Shown here piece after piece: positions 1 through 11,739 of a DNA stretch of 64,000 bases; position 1 is the first letter of the stretch, and each line of letters opens with the position of its first letter. Location: NCBI GenBank assembly GCA_948099385.1, contig CANUEZ040000107.1, forward strand, positions 2,294,001 to 2,358,000, in the 5' to 3' direction. The position numbers and the translations under genes are program-made. The notes under the pieces were generated by a model that was given only the letters and a program-made list of their open reading frames with translations, made no database searches and was not told the DNA's origin. This stretch comes from Fasciola hepatica. Its lineage: Eukaryota > Platyhelminthes > Trematoda > Plagiorchiida > Fasciolidae.

Positions 1-603
1 CTGGGGATCATCATGAAAAGTGACTTCAAATGGTCAAAGCAGTGCAACGCTGCCGCGCATAAGGCTCGTGGGGAGCTCTTCAGACTGCCATCAGCTTTGT
101 CTTGCCGGAAGCCGGAGGTATTCGTAGGTATTTACATGGCTTAAGTACGACCTCACTTAGAAGGTAGCGCGCAGGCTTGGACACCCTTCTACAAAAAGGA
201 CGCCGCCTGCCTAGAGAAAGTCCAAAGTCTCGCCACGCGAATGGTTGAAGGGCAGAGGGGTAAGACTTACGAACAGAGACTCTGTGACCTGAATCTCTTC
301 TCGTTGGAAAGTAGGAGACGTCGAGGGGATCTCATAGAAACGTTCAAGGTAATGAAGGGCTTTTCTGGCCTTGGACCAGATAGTCTATTCCAAGTGGCCG
401 TAGGCTCCAGAACAAGGGGACATGAAAAGAAGCTGATAAAAGCCCGATCTAGGTTGATGGCTAGATCGCACTTCTTCAGCAACAGGGTTGTGAACAGTTG
501 GAACGGTCTGCCTGGTGAAATGGTAGATCTGCAGACAGTCCAATCCTTCAAAGGTGCCCTAGATCGCAAGTGGTACGAGATCTTTCCTTGTAGTGAGCCT
601 TGA
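1..603 (+). pseudogene. CR1/Jockey-like RT C-terminus, family B copy 1
   Basis: This is the C-terminal part of a non-LTR retrotransposon reverse transcriptase. The frame is open from base 1 and is cut by the window edge, so the RT palm lies outside. One in-frame TAA at 142-144 interrupts it just after GIYMA. Past the stop it shows the usual thumb and C-terminal signature of CR1/Jockey-group ORF2: RRRGDLIETFKVMKG, then a basic RGHEKKL stretch, then FFSNRVVNSWNGLPGE, ending at TGA 601-603. A methionine at 241 begins the longest uninterrupted piece (120 aa), but homology continues upstream, so that ATG is not a natural start. A second, more damaged copy follows head to tail. The family is clear from the motif order; the exact clade is not. 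Confidence 0.8.
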
Positions 604-897
604 GTATACCAACTAGATGTGTGACGGGTAGCACTGTGGTCCTTCTGGAGTATGTTTTAACAGACTTTTTCCCTCATTGCATACTGTCTCAGTGAACGCC
701 CACGATGCATAATGTCTCTCGCAGTTGATGTGCGATGAGGTTTTCCGTTTCCCTCTCAGTTTTAGCGGGGATTCGTTCAAATACACTCGGCAGTGGTGGG
801 TGCATAACTGGTGTGCATACCATCGAAGGAATTCTGGACGCTCGATTGGCCGTGGCCATTACCTGTCCTGTGCAGACTGAACTGAACTGAACTGAAC
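604..897 (+). repeat. Family B 3' UTR and CTGAA tail, copy 1
   Basis: This is the noncoding 3' end of the element. It aligns by eye with 1401-1718 over most of its length; shared landmarks are GTGAACGCCCAC, GGTGCATAACTGG and TCGATTGGCCGTGGCCAT. It ends in four CTGAA units plus C at 877-897. CR1-group elements commonly end in short tandem repeats instead of poly(A), so this is read as the true 3' terminus. Confidence 0.75.
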
Positions 898-1400
898 AAA
901 AGGCTCGTGATGAGCTCCTTGGACTGCGCTCAGCATTGTCAGGCCAGCAGCCGGAAGTTTTCTTACCTATTTACATGGCTAAAGTACGGCCCCACTTATA
1001 AGATAGAGTACTGGCTTAGGCACCGTTCTGCGAAAAAGGCTCCACCTACTAAGAGAAGGTCCAGATTCTCGAGGCACGAATGGTCGAAAAGCAGAGGGGT
1101 CAGATGTACGAGCTGAGATTCTGATCTGTACCTCCTTCCGTTGAAAAGGAGATGTCGAGAGGATCTCACAGAGACGTTCAAGTTATTAAAGGGCTTTTCT
1201 GGCCTTAGGCGGGATAGGCTATTCAAAGTGACTCAAGATTCCAGAACGAGGGGACACAAGAGGATGCTGAAGAAAACTCGAGCCAGGTCGATGACTAGAT
1301 CGCACTTCCTTAGAAACAGGGTAGTGAATAGTTGGAACAGTCTGCTTGGTTGAATGAAAGACCTGCAGTCAGTCCAGTCCTTTAGTGCCTAAGATTGTAA
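898..1400 (+). pseudogene. CR1/Jockey-like RT C-terminus, family B copy 2
   Basis: This is a second copy of the same RT C-terminus, starting right at the CTGAA tail of copy 1. Its first bases (AAGGCTCGTGATGAGCTC) match copy 1 near position 61, so it is 5'-truncated. It is more damaged than copy 1, with stops and frame changes around 1045-1140. The later piece keeps RREDLTETFKLLKGFSGL, a basic RGHKRMLKK stretch and FLRNRVVNSWNSLLG, ending at a TGA near 1353 where copy 1 stays open. The family assignment rests on alignment to copy 1. Confidence 0.75.
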
Positions 1401-1718
1401 GTGGCACCATATATAAATATTTTTAAAGAGCTTTGAGCATGTTCACTAGATGGATGACAGCTATCAGAGTTGTCCTTCTGCGGTGTGTTTTACTTCGGTT
1501 TTTCGTCTGTTGTATTCTGTCTCGGTGAACGCCCACAATGCATAATGTCCCCCTAAGATGATGTGCTGTGAGGTTTTGCTTTTCCCTCTCATTTTTAGCT
1601 GGGATTTTACGAAGTAAACTGTGCGGTGATGGGTGCATAACTGGCGTGCATACCATCAAAAGAACTCTGAACTCTCGATTGGCCGTGGCCATCACCTGTC
1701 CTGTGTAAACTGAACTGA
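1401..1718 (+). repeat. Family B 3' UTR and short tail, copy 2
   Basis: This is homologous to 604-897 through the same landmarks (GTGAACGCCCAC, GTGCATAACTGG, TCGATTGGCCGTGGCCAT). The tail has shrunk to about one and a half CTGAA units (AACTGAACTGAG, to 1718). Together with copy 1 it forms a head-to-tail tandem with a period of roughly 0.83 kb. Confidence 0.7.
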
Positions 1719-1721
1719 GTG

Positions 1722-2290
1722 GAAACTGCAGACTGTTGGTCCAAGCCTGAGGCCTGTCTAGATCCTCTTGAAAGCATGAGGTGCCTAGTTTGTTTAGTAG
1801 TGTTGGGTTGTCCGCCTGCAGACAATCCGAGTCTCGTACAGCATTCTTTGGGCCATTCATGTAGATTACGAATGGGAATGGAGCCAGCACTGACCTCTAC
1901 GGGACCACACTCGTAGCTCTTACCCCCTTGGATCTGCTGCCCCGTTTAAATGATATTTCATGCAACTGAGTCATGCTCGGCCCAGTGCAGATCCTAAGGC
2001 GCAGTAACAAAAGTCTCCGCTATGCTTAGCTGAAGTCGGCGGTTGACGCTGTCGAAGGCCTTTTAAAGATTCAGGAAGTAGATGTCGACCCTTTTGCTTT
2101 TATCCAATTGGGCCGGTAGCGGGTAGAAACACAGGATATTTTCTAAAAATCTGTGTCATCTTCAAGGGACTGACTGCATCCTGTTCCAAGTGAGCGGTCA
2201 CCCAGCACCTGGCGAAGCGCTGCGGTATTTGTATAAGTGCTGGCAGTGAAACTGATCGGCCGGAAAATCTGAACCTCTCCCTTCAACCAT
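1722..2290 (-). pseudogene. Degenerate non-LTR RT palm fragment
   Basis: Read on the minus strand, this region gives broken RT motifs in the right order. First comes VFIPKDG near 2290. Next is IYFLNL-stop-KAFDSVNRRL near 2070-2110 (the usual YLDFSKAFDSVNH block). Then comes FVIYMNGPKNAV followed by LQADNP near 1800-1880, where a catalytic FADD would lie; here both catalytic aspartates are not preserved. Frameshifts and stops separate the pieces. It lies next to the tail of family B copy 2 but in the opposite orientation, so it is a separate insertion or a rearranged part. The family is probably B, judged by neighbourhood only. Confidence 0.6.
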
Positions 2291-3900
2291 CTTTGGGTAT
2301 AAAAACTGTTAATTACGAATCGTAATTAGTGTTTGTCCTTTTGTCTTCTGTTTAGTTACTTATTAGTAGTGAGTACATGCATCGTGAACCCCGGACATTC
2401 GTAATGCATTTTCCTTGTTTCTAAGGTATCACATCAGTTTATACTTGAGTTTCATGGTGCTTATTACATGAACAGTTCACGTATTTGTTCGTAACCTTGT
2501 TTTCCCGAAGGTCTACACTTCTACTGTTATATAATCTTTCTGAGTGCTTCATTTGTACTGCCGTGCGGAGGCTCGAACTCCCAGTCTTAGCGTTCTGTCA
2601 GTGCACTCCACTATTGGCCGTCATACGTCAACAGCGTTAACAGTTCTATTGCCGGATTCGCCCATTCATGTTGGCACGTACTCTTGTTTACCCCACAGAC
2701 TTAGCTTATTTGTACTTATTTGTTAATGACACTTTTTACCATTGCAACCACAGTCCAGTTCACGCGTTTGTAATCGATTTATTGATCTTTGACGATAAAC
2801 GTTCTTGATTTATCGATTGTACCACAACCGAACTGCGCTACAGTTTCGTTCAGCTGCCTGCTGGGTGGACCGTCTTTGTTTTCTGCGCTGTCCCGATTTT
2901 CGGAAGCTTACTGCCCATTGTTCTTGGTTCCTCACCTGGCTAACCACGAATCATCGATAAACACGGTTACTCGATTGGAATTTGTTCTGCTGCCCGTAAT
3001 CGTGTTCTGCCCATATCGTGCGTGTTGCTAGTGAAACTAAGTTACTGCTAGATCCACCGCCCTAGACATCGGGATAGTCGCAACAAAAACGAACTCAGCT
3101 GTCATTCTATCCCGTGGCACGTGTGCATCCCACGACGAACTTCTGTACGAGGGGGTCAGATGAGAAGCCTCCACGTGGGCCAGGGATCGCTGAACCTCTG
3201 CATGGATGCCACCTGGCTCGGTTACCTTTTGCATGTTCAGCCCTCTGACTGCTTTTAGGCCGTAACAGGAAAGACTAGGATAGGTTGCATCATTAGTCGT
3301 CGAATCTGGGTGTGGGAGCAGAATTCATTCCGTGGTCAATTTATCGCACCCCCCGGAAGTGTCCCTCAGCCTTTCGGCCTTGGTCCTGCCGTCCAACTCA
3401 TGGCCGCGGTCTCTATCCTTGAGGCCACCTACAGCTATAAGCAAAGCTGCTTTTGACTGAAAGCTGTTGAAACATCCTATCGTGTGTCGTTTGGTGTTTC
3501 TAGCAACAGTTTCTGCCGGGAATAATCGTGATTTCTTTCGAACCCTAATGGATCCTTCTTGCTGCTCCTTGTGCAAGGGCGCCGACCGTTGCTGCCAATC
3601 TGCTGGCGGTGAGTTCACTCTCTATGCCCCAGCTCTGGGTTTTTTGGCTCTGATATTCTAAAGCAGCTTTCATCCCCTCCCTTTCATTCATGGCACTGCA
3701 GCAAAGTGCTCCGGAAGCCGCAAAAGGTTTTTTAGAAAGCCGTCTACTCCTCCTAATTTGCATGATGGGCCTACCGCGTGTGTTTGGGTTAAGATAACAA
3801 GGACTTGCATATTAGGGTTCCTAGTAAAGATGATGGGTTTTTCTTGGAAATTTGAGGCCTAACAGAAAGCACGGTTATATGACATGGATGATAACACAGC
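2291..3900. other. No gene recognised
   Basis: The open frames here are short and carry no motif I recognise on either strand. A 19-bp perfect inverted repeat with a one-base centre (TAATTACGAATCGTAATTA) lies at 2310-2328. A G run sits just beyond the right edge, at about 3926-3935. Confidence 0.4.
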
Positions 3901-6900
3901 TGGGCGAAGGAAACCAACTAACTTAGGGGGGGGGGCTTGAGGAGCTTGAACGGGAACAATAATGGAACAAGTCACATCTTCCGGCAAATATAAAATCCGA
4001 GGTCACATGGTTGAATCCTGCATAGTCCAGAAGAGATGGCCTAAGTGAGGGAGAATTGCATAAGAAAAACAAAAGATGTGATTGGTTCCCACGGAAAATA
4101 GAAGGGGACGTAAAACGTCTCAATTTAAACGGTTTTAGTTGGAAGAATCCTTTAAAGCAATGGCTCGCTGCGATGGACAAGTGAGATAACTACAGAACAT
4201 TGGGGGCGAATCGCGAAAGTAACACCACCGGCTGAATAAATTGGGCCCATCAGCGGAAAATTGAGAAGAAACTGATCGATGGAAATCTCGAGTGGCAACT
4301 AAACTGAAAACAGAAGTGCACCGGGAGGGAAATTGCGAGATGATGCCGGCCGCCGATGGCAAAACAAAAGGAAGAAAAAGGCATACCGTTCACTTTTGTG
4401 ATAAATGCGCCGTATCTTGTCAAAAAAACCGGAACTAGGCAACAAATCAACCTGAAATGTTAGGGTACTGCCTTGAGAAGTGCTAATAACAGGTGTAATC
4501 CGCGGTGGTGTAAATATTCAGTGGAGAACGGTAAGGTTATGTTGACTGTCTCACTTTTTGTCATTAAGACCGCTAAATAACCAACTTTTTGACAAGTGGA
4601 TCATGATGTGTCAACGAAGAACGATGCTTCATAATGGTGATGCTAGAGGCGAAGGACATATAGAGGGATAGATGGCTAAAAGAGCCGAAAAGGAAGCTTA
4701 AGAGTAGGCAGATTTGTTATTGAAAATGACTGAAGTTTTATGTGCTGACGGCAGAAAAAAGAGATTTCATTTTTGAGGCACTATAACGCGCTTGGCTGTC
4801 GCACGTCTGGAAATTGGCTCTCGTTACTGAGTCTTTGTGATCGCACATTTGAGGTCTGCATGTACCTCATGGTGTTCTTCGTTCGAAAATTCAATGCCGT
4901 AGAAACTGCTAATCAATCTTGTCTTGATGGTGATAATGATGACGGTTTATTTCGGAGACACCCGAAGCTTGCTAGGCAGCATGATCACATGGTACAAGTG
5001 AGTTCACATTAGGGACTAATGGATACTCAGCTGAGTATATATGTAGTGCAGAAAAGAGTAAAGGTTCTGGTGGTCGCATTAACAAGCGCCCGACGAAATT
5101 ATATTTCAAGGTAAGGTGGTCGCATAACTCAGAGACGAGCAAAATCGGCCTCGTGGTTGAGATGCATATCCAGGTACAGCAGGAATGGGAGCAAGATGCC
5201 CAGGAATTCAAATATGATCTACAAGGTTGCAAGGGAGAGTGCCCTGACAAAAAACTTTTGAGAAAAGCGCAGATAGAAAGTCGGAGAAAAATGTTGGTGA
5301 TGACATGTACGCTTTTAAACCAGTAGTTCTAATGGCTCGTGAAAAGACAGGAACGTTACTCTGAAATAGTCGCAAAGTGTTCTACGGGAAGCGGAAGTGC
5401 GCAGATGAAAAAGAAAGTTCGATTTACCACAACTTGATTAGCCGATATCCAGCGAAAGGTTGCGAGGATAACTCACAGTGGGGCGTAGAGTAGGCGCCTA
5501 ATCATGAGCGATTTGTGGAGCAAAGTGGTAAAAGTTGACAGGCGGGTTAAATAGGATTCAGGTAAGTGGGGTGTTTAGGTAAACTATATTAAATCTGTAT
5601 TTCAGAAGAAGCCCGACACAATGCAATGCATGTACAAGTAGTACAGCTGAAAACAGAATCACAGCTTACAATAGTATAAAATAAGTGCACTCGAAGGACT
5701 GTAGGAGAAAATTGAGGTGGGCTAAAATGATAATAACGCCAGGCAAATAGAAAACCCATGGTCGAGTATTAGGTTTGGCTATTTTTGAGTGATGTCGGCT
5801 GAAAGTCTGGAGTATATGCGTGGGCGGTATAGAAAATAATTAACACTGGTGGAAATTTGAACACATTCATTGGATGTGTTGTTGGTTTTTAAAATGGAGG
5901 AATTTTTCGAGCGGAGTATAAAGAGTTACTTACTGGCTGCAGAATACAAAAGGCACGTGGATAGAAACCTCGTCGGTGCCTTCGGCAAATTATTCGTTTC
6001 ATGACAGGCTTGTCAAGAAGTATCAACATGGAAATATATCTGCCTGCGGAGATGGTGGTATAAGGTGGCGGCTGAATACCGGAAGAATTAGATATATAGC
6101 AAACAGTTAACGTATCTCGAGGGAGAGAGACTAGCAAAGTAGAGGTGGGGGGAAGCGGCATGAAAAAAACTGGTAAGGGAATTGATAACTTTATATGGGG
6201 TTGGTAAGAAATGTCAAAGCGGAAACGGAAGATAAGTCAATGTTGACGGCTTGGCTACAGCGATTACACAGCTGATCAGTTTTGCAGGAGAGATGGTAGT
6301 GTATCTCACAGGTAAATGTACATCAATAAGTGAACTCTGAGTAATGTGTACCGTGCAAAAGTGGGAGATTAGTAAAACTGCCCGCGTACATCGCGGAAGA
6401 AGGCAGTGGATCAACAACTATAGAATAAATTACGCCAGCCGGTGTAGACCGTAGTGCTATTTATGGGCTAGATACGGGGTCAGCTTTTGTAACATAACAT
6501 ACAGACGCCACATCTAGGGGGAGAAAAGGACTGCCAGAGTGAGGGTGTAAGAAAGGCGACGGTATAGAAGTGGATGGTAAGTGTACCTTTTCCAAAGGTC
6601 ATTTTTGACAGGTGTGACAAATGATGGTGACGGGGCGGCGAAGCTGCTTGAGAAGTATATCGGAGACGTTCAAACATGGAGAAAAAGTGGCGACCAAGAA
6701 AGCCCGAATATCTTGAAGGAACAGCACTGTGGGGACAATCGGATGAATTGATGAAGAGTGCAGATAATCCATAATCACTTCACTGCCCTCTGGAGGACCA
6801 CCGAAAGATATGTCAACACCGGAGGTCTTTTGGTGACCGGTGAGGCAATGAACAGTGACAATAAGTGTGCAAATGAATGAACAGTATCGTTGAGTTTTGA

Positions 6901-8314
6901 CACAGGGAACAGACATGATCACGTATGGGCAGAAGAGTAGACAGACCTGCAACTCCAGAAAGATGGGCGATGAAGTGACCGCCAAGATAGGTGAGTGTTT
7001 GCGTAAGCATCCACGGTGTGCATAGGGGAAGATGCATGGCAGTTAGAGACAAAAGCTATTCGCTGATGCGTACGCAGTGACAAATTGTGCCAGGCATAAA
7101 TAAGGCAAGGTATAACGTCAATACGGAAAGCAAGCCGAAGAGAAGCCGGGAATGGGACGAATATTTGAATCAGCAGTGCAAGCATAAAGATAGAACTTTG
7201 TAATCCACAAGCGAGGCTAGTGAACGGGACTGACCGTTCGCTAGATACCCAACCCGAAAGCCACTTCTGGAGATGCGAGGTGCAGTGTGCCAACCTAGTT
7301 GCACCCGCGTATCGTTGCAGACGTCCTGCAAACCCGACTCGCGCCGGTCAAGGCCGTGTATCCGACAGCGTCCGCACCGATGGGATTAGAATGAGTTGTA
7401 TGAAAGCAGTGAGATCAAGTAGTCCATGTTCTAGTGGCTGGATTGCGGGAACCTTGGAGAAGGCTGTCGTGTGACGGACGAAAATGAAATTTTGTGAAAG
7501 TCTAATCTGTCCTATTGAGCAAGAGAAGTTCCATGTTAATCATGGGACGAAACAGGCGTTAATCTTCCTTCGAGGGTGGTTCTGTAAGCAAAACGGGAAA
7601 GGCTGCAATCTGACAATTCCTCCAGCTGTGGGTTGAGGAGGAGACACAGAACGACAACACCATGCCAAGAAGTCGGCAATAACAGAAATAGGCGGTTGCG
7701 ACGCTGAGGTCTGGTTTTTGGCTTAAAAGACATACGGAAGGCAAAGAAGAACAGTACTAACGAAAAATTATCTTAAGGCTCAGTAAGAATTACAGATCAG
7801 ACAAGGAGGCGAGAATGGGCGACGTCTGGAGCAAATACTTATGTATAGTTCGATGGATGATAGACCGAAGACCGTGTGAATTGTGGCTCTTTGTTCATCA
7901 GAACCAGGCTTGAAATCTCGAGAGGTACAACTGGGCATCAACGAGTAATTAGTTGACGCGTGAATGAGGCTGGTACTTTGAGGACACCATACCATATATG
8001 CCACTATGTATTTTCTAGCATCAGCGATACTCTTATACGTGGTAGCGGCCGATGAAAAGGGACAAAACCGACCACAGTAAAAAAGACAGCATGAAACGAC
8101 GAATCAACAGAGCAACAGAGGTCAGTAGGGGGTCATGGTCAGAGGTGTTGAAAATAAGAGGCGAATAAACTGACACGTGGAAAGTGTTGCTGGCAATAAT
8201 GGAGTACGGGCTGGACTGTTTTTACCTGCTCACTGCAGTATGGAATGAATCCACATGCTCCTTAGCCTCCGTCGGTAATGGCTATCTACTGGACAAAGGC
8301 TGTTGAGCTTTTCA
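3901..8314 (-). repeat. Probable family A 3' UTR (minus strand)
   Basis: This stretch lies downstream of the minus-strand RT that ends at 8315. It has no coding homology. Its plus strand is clearly purine-rich, so the sense strand is pyrimidine-rich, like the 3' UTRs of the family A copies at 30.2-33.5 and 50.9-53.7 kb. It contains the shared 3' UTR block at 7226-7380. I cannot find the terminal hairpin, so the left limit (placed at the composition change near 3.9 kb) is uncertain and other insertions may be included. Confidence 0.4.
7226..7380 (-). repeat. Shared 3' UTR block, copy 1
   Basis: This aligns by eye, in sense orientation, with 15072-15240 (plus) and 57515-57670 (minus). Shared sense-strand landmarks are TGCAG-5 nt-CTGCA, CAACTAGG and AGAAGTGGCTTTCGGGTT (copy variants AAAGTGGTTTTCAGGTT). 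There is no conserved reading frame. The five-base TGCAG/CTGCA stem is kept in all three copies with a variable loop, which suggests RNA structure. Confidence 0.6.
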
Positions 8315-9990
8315 TTAGTATCCCAGGAATAATGGACACATAGAGATCATGCATAAGGATGAGCTTCGTATAGCCAGACTTTTATTCATTGCTTTTTTGA
8401 ATGATAAAGAGGCTGAAGATATCGGTCTAATTTGACGTGTGAGCTTGTTCCAAAGGGATGAATATTCAGTAATGAAGAAGTTAGGCCGCTTTGCAGTCCT
8501 AGATACTCGAATGAAGACCATAGATTCATTGTGTCGTGAAGAAAAAACGGGAGGAGTTTTTACTTGGAGGAGGACTGAAATGCTAGATGCACGTATTGCA
8601 TTATTGAAAAAGAAGGACAGGTTCATCTGTGGACAGCTTAGCCATGGGGGCTCTAGGCGCAATGTTTCACACCCTTCCATCTAATTTAAAGGAGGGGAAT
8701 ATCCTAATAACCGTTTAGTAAATCTGCTTTGTACATTCTCAATTACTAATCTAGCAATCTGCTGCACGTTAGAGAAGGAGACAGTCGAATATTCCAAAAG
8801 CGGCCTGACATGAGTTACAAAAATGCTCAACTTGCTCTTCGAAAGACCGAAGGTTCTAATAATCAGACCAGTTAGCCGTCTAGATCCAGCAGCTTGCACG
8901 GCCGAACGTTCGGGGAAATAAAAAAATAAACAGGATTCGTGTAGTCCAAAGTCCCCTACTTCCGGAATGTTGGGACGAACTGATGATTATTCTGAACCCT
9001 TCCCCATGGAAGCCCGACACTTATACACAGGGAAACTACTCTGGGCAACGGAGAACTTCATCAACCATTAGTGGCACCATGAATCTAGCGGCAGTAAGTC
9101 GCTAGTTAAGTTGGCAACGGTAGAACCTAAGGCACCAGATTCGAAGAAGTATATAATTTTAATGTCGTCTGCAAAAAGGTAGGCAGCTTCTTGTGTGATG
9201 ACGTTAAAAATGTTATTAACATACATAAAAAGTAGGGGACCTGGTACACTAACCCGAATAACTCCACCGGTTACTGGTCGAGGTGATGATAAACTGCCGT
9301 GAACGTCCACCGCCTTTATTCATAATGTCATATACGGCGAAAACCAACTCAGGATCACGTCAACAATTCCGTAGGTTTTCATCTTAGTTAGCAGCTTATT
9401 ATGGGATACCAGATCTGAAGCCCCAGTCAAGTCAAGGAGAATCACGATCACTAATTTACCACTGCTGGTGGCCGTGGTTATCAAATTAGGGATAACACTC
9501 ATAAAAATGGCACACCCTCTTTTTTGAAGAAAACCTTTCTGTCCAGGGTTACCGAGGTCATTTTTCAGTAGATGAGATGTCAGCTTTATTTTAATCAGTC
9601 CCCATAATTTTTGGGAAACTTTAGGGGTGTGGTCTACTAGCCGAGAGTTGGTTAGGTCTTGTTGTGAACCTCTCCTAGGAATTGGGATGATAACTGGCGT
9701 TTTCCAACGGGAAGGGAGGGTGCTACTGCTTATAGATAGGCCAGAAACCTTCTACAGTTAGAATGTAATATCAGTTCCACCTAGGCTGAGAGTAGCAGGT
9801 AGCGCAGCATCTGGCCTGGGGTGGTATGTCCGCCTGATTTTAGTAAGCCGCACTGTCAAGTCGTTTGGGTGAAATGAAGTTGTTACGAACTGTGCGGAGG
9901 TCAACGGCCCAACTTGCTAAAGGCTTGAGGAGTCATCGGCTGTTATAGGCAGGGCAAAATAAATACTGAATGCATCGGAGATCTCTTAAG
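8315..9990 (-). pseudogene. Family A ORF2 reverse transcriptase, broken
   Basis: This is a minus-strand RT of a CR1/Jockey-group element. From N to C it shows LPSRWKTPVIIPIPRRG near 9700, LLDLTGASDLVSHNKL near 9420 (the SKAFDRVPH block, damaged), PVTGGVIRVSVPGPLLFMY near 9230, the catalytic FADD in LFADDIKII at about 9164-9175, and the thumb TGLIIRTFGLSKSKL followed by HVRPLLEYS near 8820-8860. The C-terminal SSLWNKLTRQIR lies near 8430. Several frameshifts and stops separate the pieces (breaks near 8681, 8900-9065 and 9310). The AP endonuclease and ORF1 of the same copy lie upstream at 10.4-12.9 kb. Confidence 0.8.
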
Positions 9991-10419
9991 AGTTGTTGTT
10001 ATACATAAAGGATGAGATACGAGCATGAAACAGACCGTTTCTCAGCTTTATCGGCTTGGATACAGCTTTGGTTCCTTTGAGGTGACCCAGAGCCCTTAGT
10101 TCCCTTCTCACTGGAGGATATTCTAACCAAAGCTAGGCCGTTCATTTATAAGAACAACGAAGAACCTCTCGACCTAAATAATTTGCGGTGTAGTACAGAA
10201 AGCTTCTGTTTTAGTCGACAAACACTGTCTGGTTTATCGCATCCAGGTAGTACTTGGGTTGGGGTGATTACGCCAAGACTTTCGTCTAACGTGAAGTAAA
10301 GCTGATCCACCGCAGTATTCTAGAGGTCAGATAAAAAGAAAGTATCCCAGTTCTGGGAGCAAATAAGTGGGGTAAGTGATTCCAGCTAGCTTGGTGGAGC
10401 GGCCTTTTTGCGGTTGGTT
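9991..10419 (-). pseudogene. Family A ORF2 linker between EN and RT
   Basis: This is the interval between the endonuclease and RT pieces. By position it is the linker of ORF2, but it is too decayed to align residue by residue. It holds stops in all minus-strand frames. Confidence 0.35.
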
Positions 10420-11260
10420 TGTGGACGGTTTTTGCTGGCAGTAAAAACTCACACCATGCAGGTAAGTGGTCAAATCCCAGGATTTAGTTCACGACCGATG
10501 TGTGTATACGAGATAATCTCACCGTCAAAATGAGGTCAAGAACGTTGCTGCCTCTAGTTGGGCACATGGCATGCTAAGTCCATCTTTCTAAATGGATGCT
10601 GGTCAAGAAGAGTAGTAGGTGGCGCGGGGCTCCAAAAGTAGACCAACAGATCCCTGGGGCGTTGAAGCCAGCGGCCGCCAGTTTGGGGACGAATATGGCA
10701 GCGAATACGTTTAACGTTTCTATGATAGGCAAGAAGTAGGTGAGGCTAGTTTTCGGGTGTGGTTGATGCAACTAGTAACAAAGTTAGAACGTCCTGTAAT
10801 GACCTGTGGCCAAACTAAATCCGGCAAGTTACACAGTATGGGGACTGAAATATTTTTGCCCGCATATGTAAGATGGCCCGTTCGTCGCTGGGTGAGTCTT
10901 TTTTTGTTAAAAGCCTGGTAACCGGTGATAGCGATATCCCCGTTTGGAGTATTGTTTGACATGCAGGTTTCGGTAATCAAAAAGGTTGTAGTCAGACGTG
11001 AACAGTAACGTACGCCGTATTTGCATCTTGATAACTATAGAGCTCGCATTCAGTGTAAACAGCGAGAACCGCTTAATGGAGTCAAGATTAACTCTATCAT
11101 CTTTATAGGATTCCGGCATGACATTCGCTGAGGGAGGATCGGCCAGCGCAGTCAGTGCTCCCTGAGATAAAGTAGTCGGTAATGTGGATGGGAGATATGA
11201 CACACCATGGGCAGTAAAATAAGCTGAGTCAGCATATTTTGCGAGGGGGTCAGCTTGGTT
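10420..11260 (-). pseudogene. Family A ORF2 AP endonuclease domain, broken
   Basis: This is an apurinic-type endonuclease that would nick target DNA for target-primed reverse transcription. Recognisable minus-strand pieces are LFTLNASSIVIKMQIR near 11050 (N-terminal strand), a MITETCMSN box near 10970 (usual TETWL), AAAGFNAPGICWSTF near 10660 (the GDFN-LP-CW block, with the Asp changed), and SNVLDLIL followed by GFDHL near 10460-10540 (the C-terminal SDH motif, changed). At least two catalytic residues are altered and frame changes occur, so the domain is dead. The alignment partner is the copy at 48.0-48.9 kb. Confidence 0.7.
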
Positions 11261-11739
11261 TTTAGACTAGACCGGGTATAGCTAGTTCTGATTGGGGCCT
11301 TCAGATCAAAAAGAGGCCGGGGTTTTTAAGTCTACTTATTGCGAAACAACGCCGCAAAAGGTCGTCATCGAGTGCTTTGCTACTGGTGGATACTGGTGGC
11401 TGGGACACAAAAATGTGAGGAGGGGTAAGTAGCTATTAAGTGGGAGAGAAAAAGGGAGTGTAGTGTTATCAAGTGTCTTGGCGCCCGCCCTAATAAAGAC
11501 GGTAACAAAAGTGCCCTCTCTACATCAATAAGTTGGTGGGTTGTAAACTGGAGTGGGAATGTGAGATGGAAGTGGGATAAAGAGGTGTTGTTGAGCAGAG
11601 GTTGGAAGATCTCGGGTGCTGCTGTGTGTGGCCTACCGTAGGAAAGGGGTTCAGGGTAGGTGGGATATGTGAATGCTAAAAAACTAGCTATTCATGGAGG
11701 AAATATTATTTAGGCTACGATAGGGGTTATGTAAAACAC
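11261..11739 (-). other. Family A ORF1/ORF2 junction, decayed
   Basis: This lies between the ORF1 remnant and the endonuclease. The sense strand is pyrimidine-rich, like the Ser/Pro-rich ORF1 C-terminus of the other copies, but I cannot read a continuous frame. Confidence 0.35.

Noticed and set aside
1722..2290. Inverted RT piece as a twin-priming product of family B copy 2
   Set aside because: Twin priming puts the inverted part upstream of the sense part, whereas this lies beyond the 3' tail.
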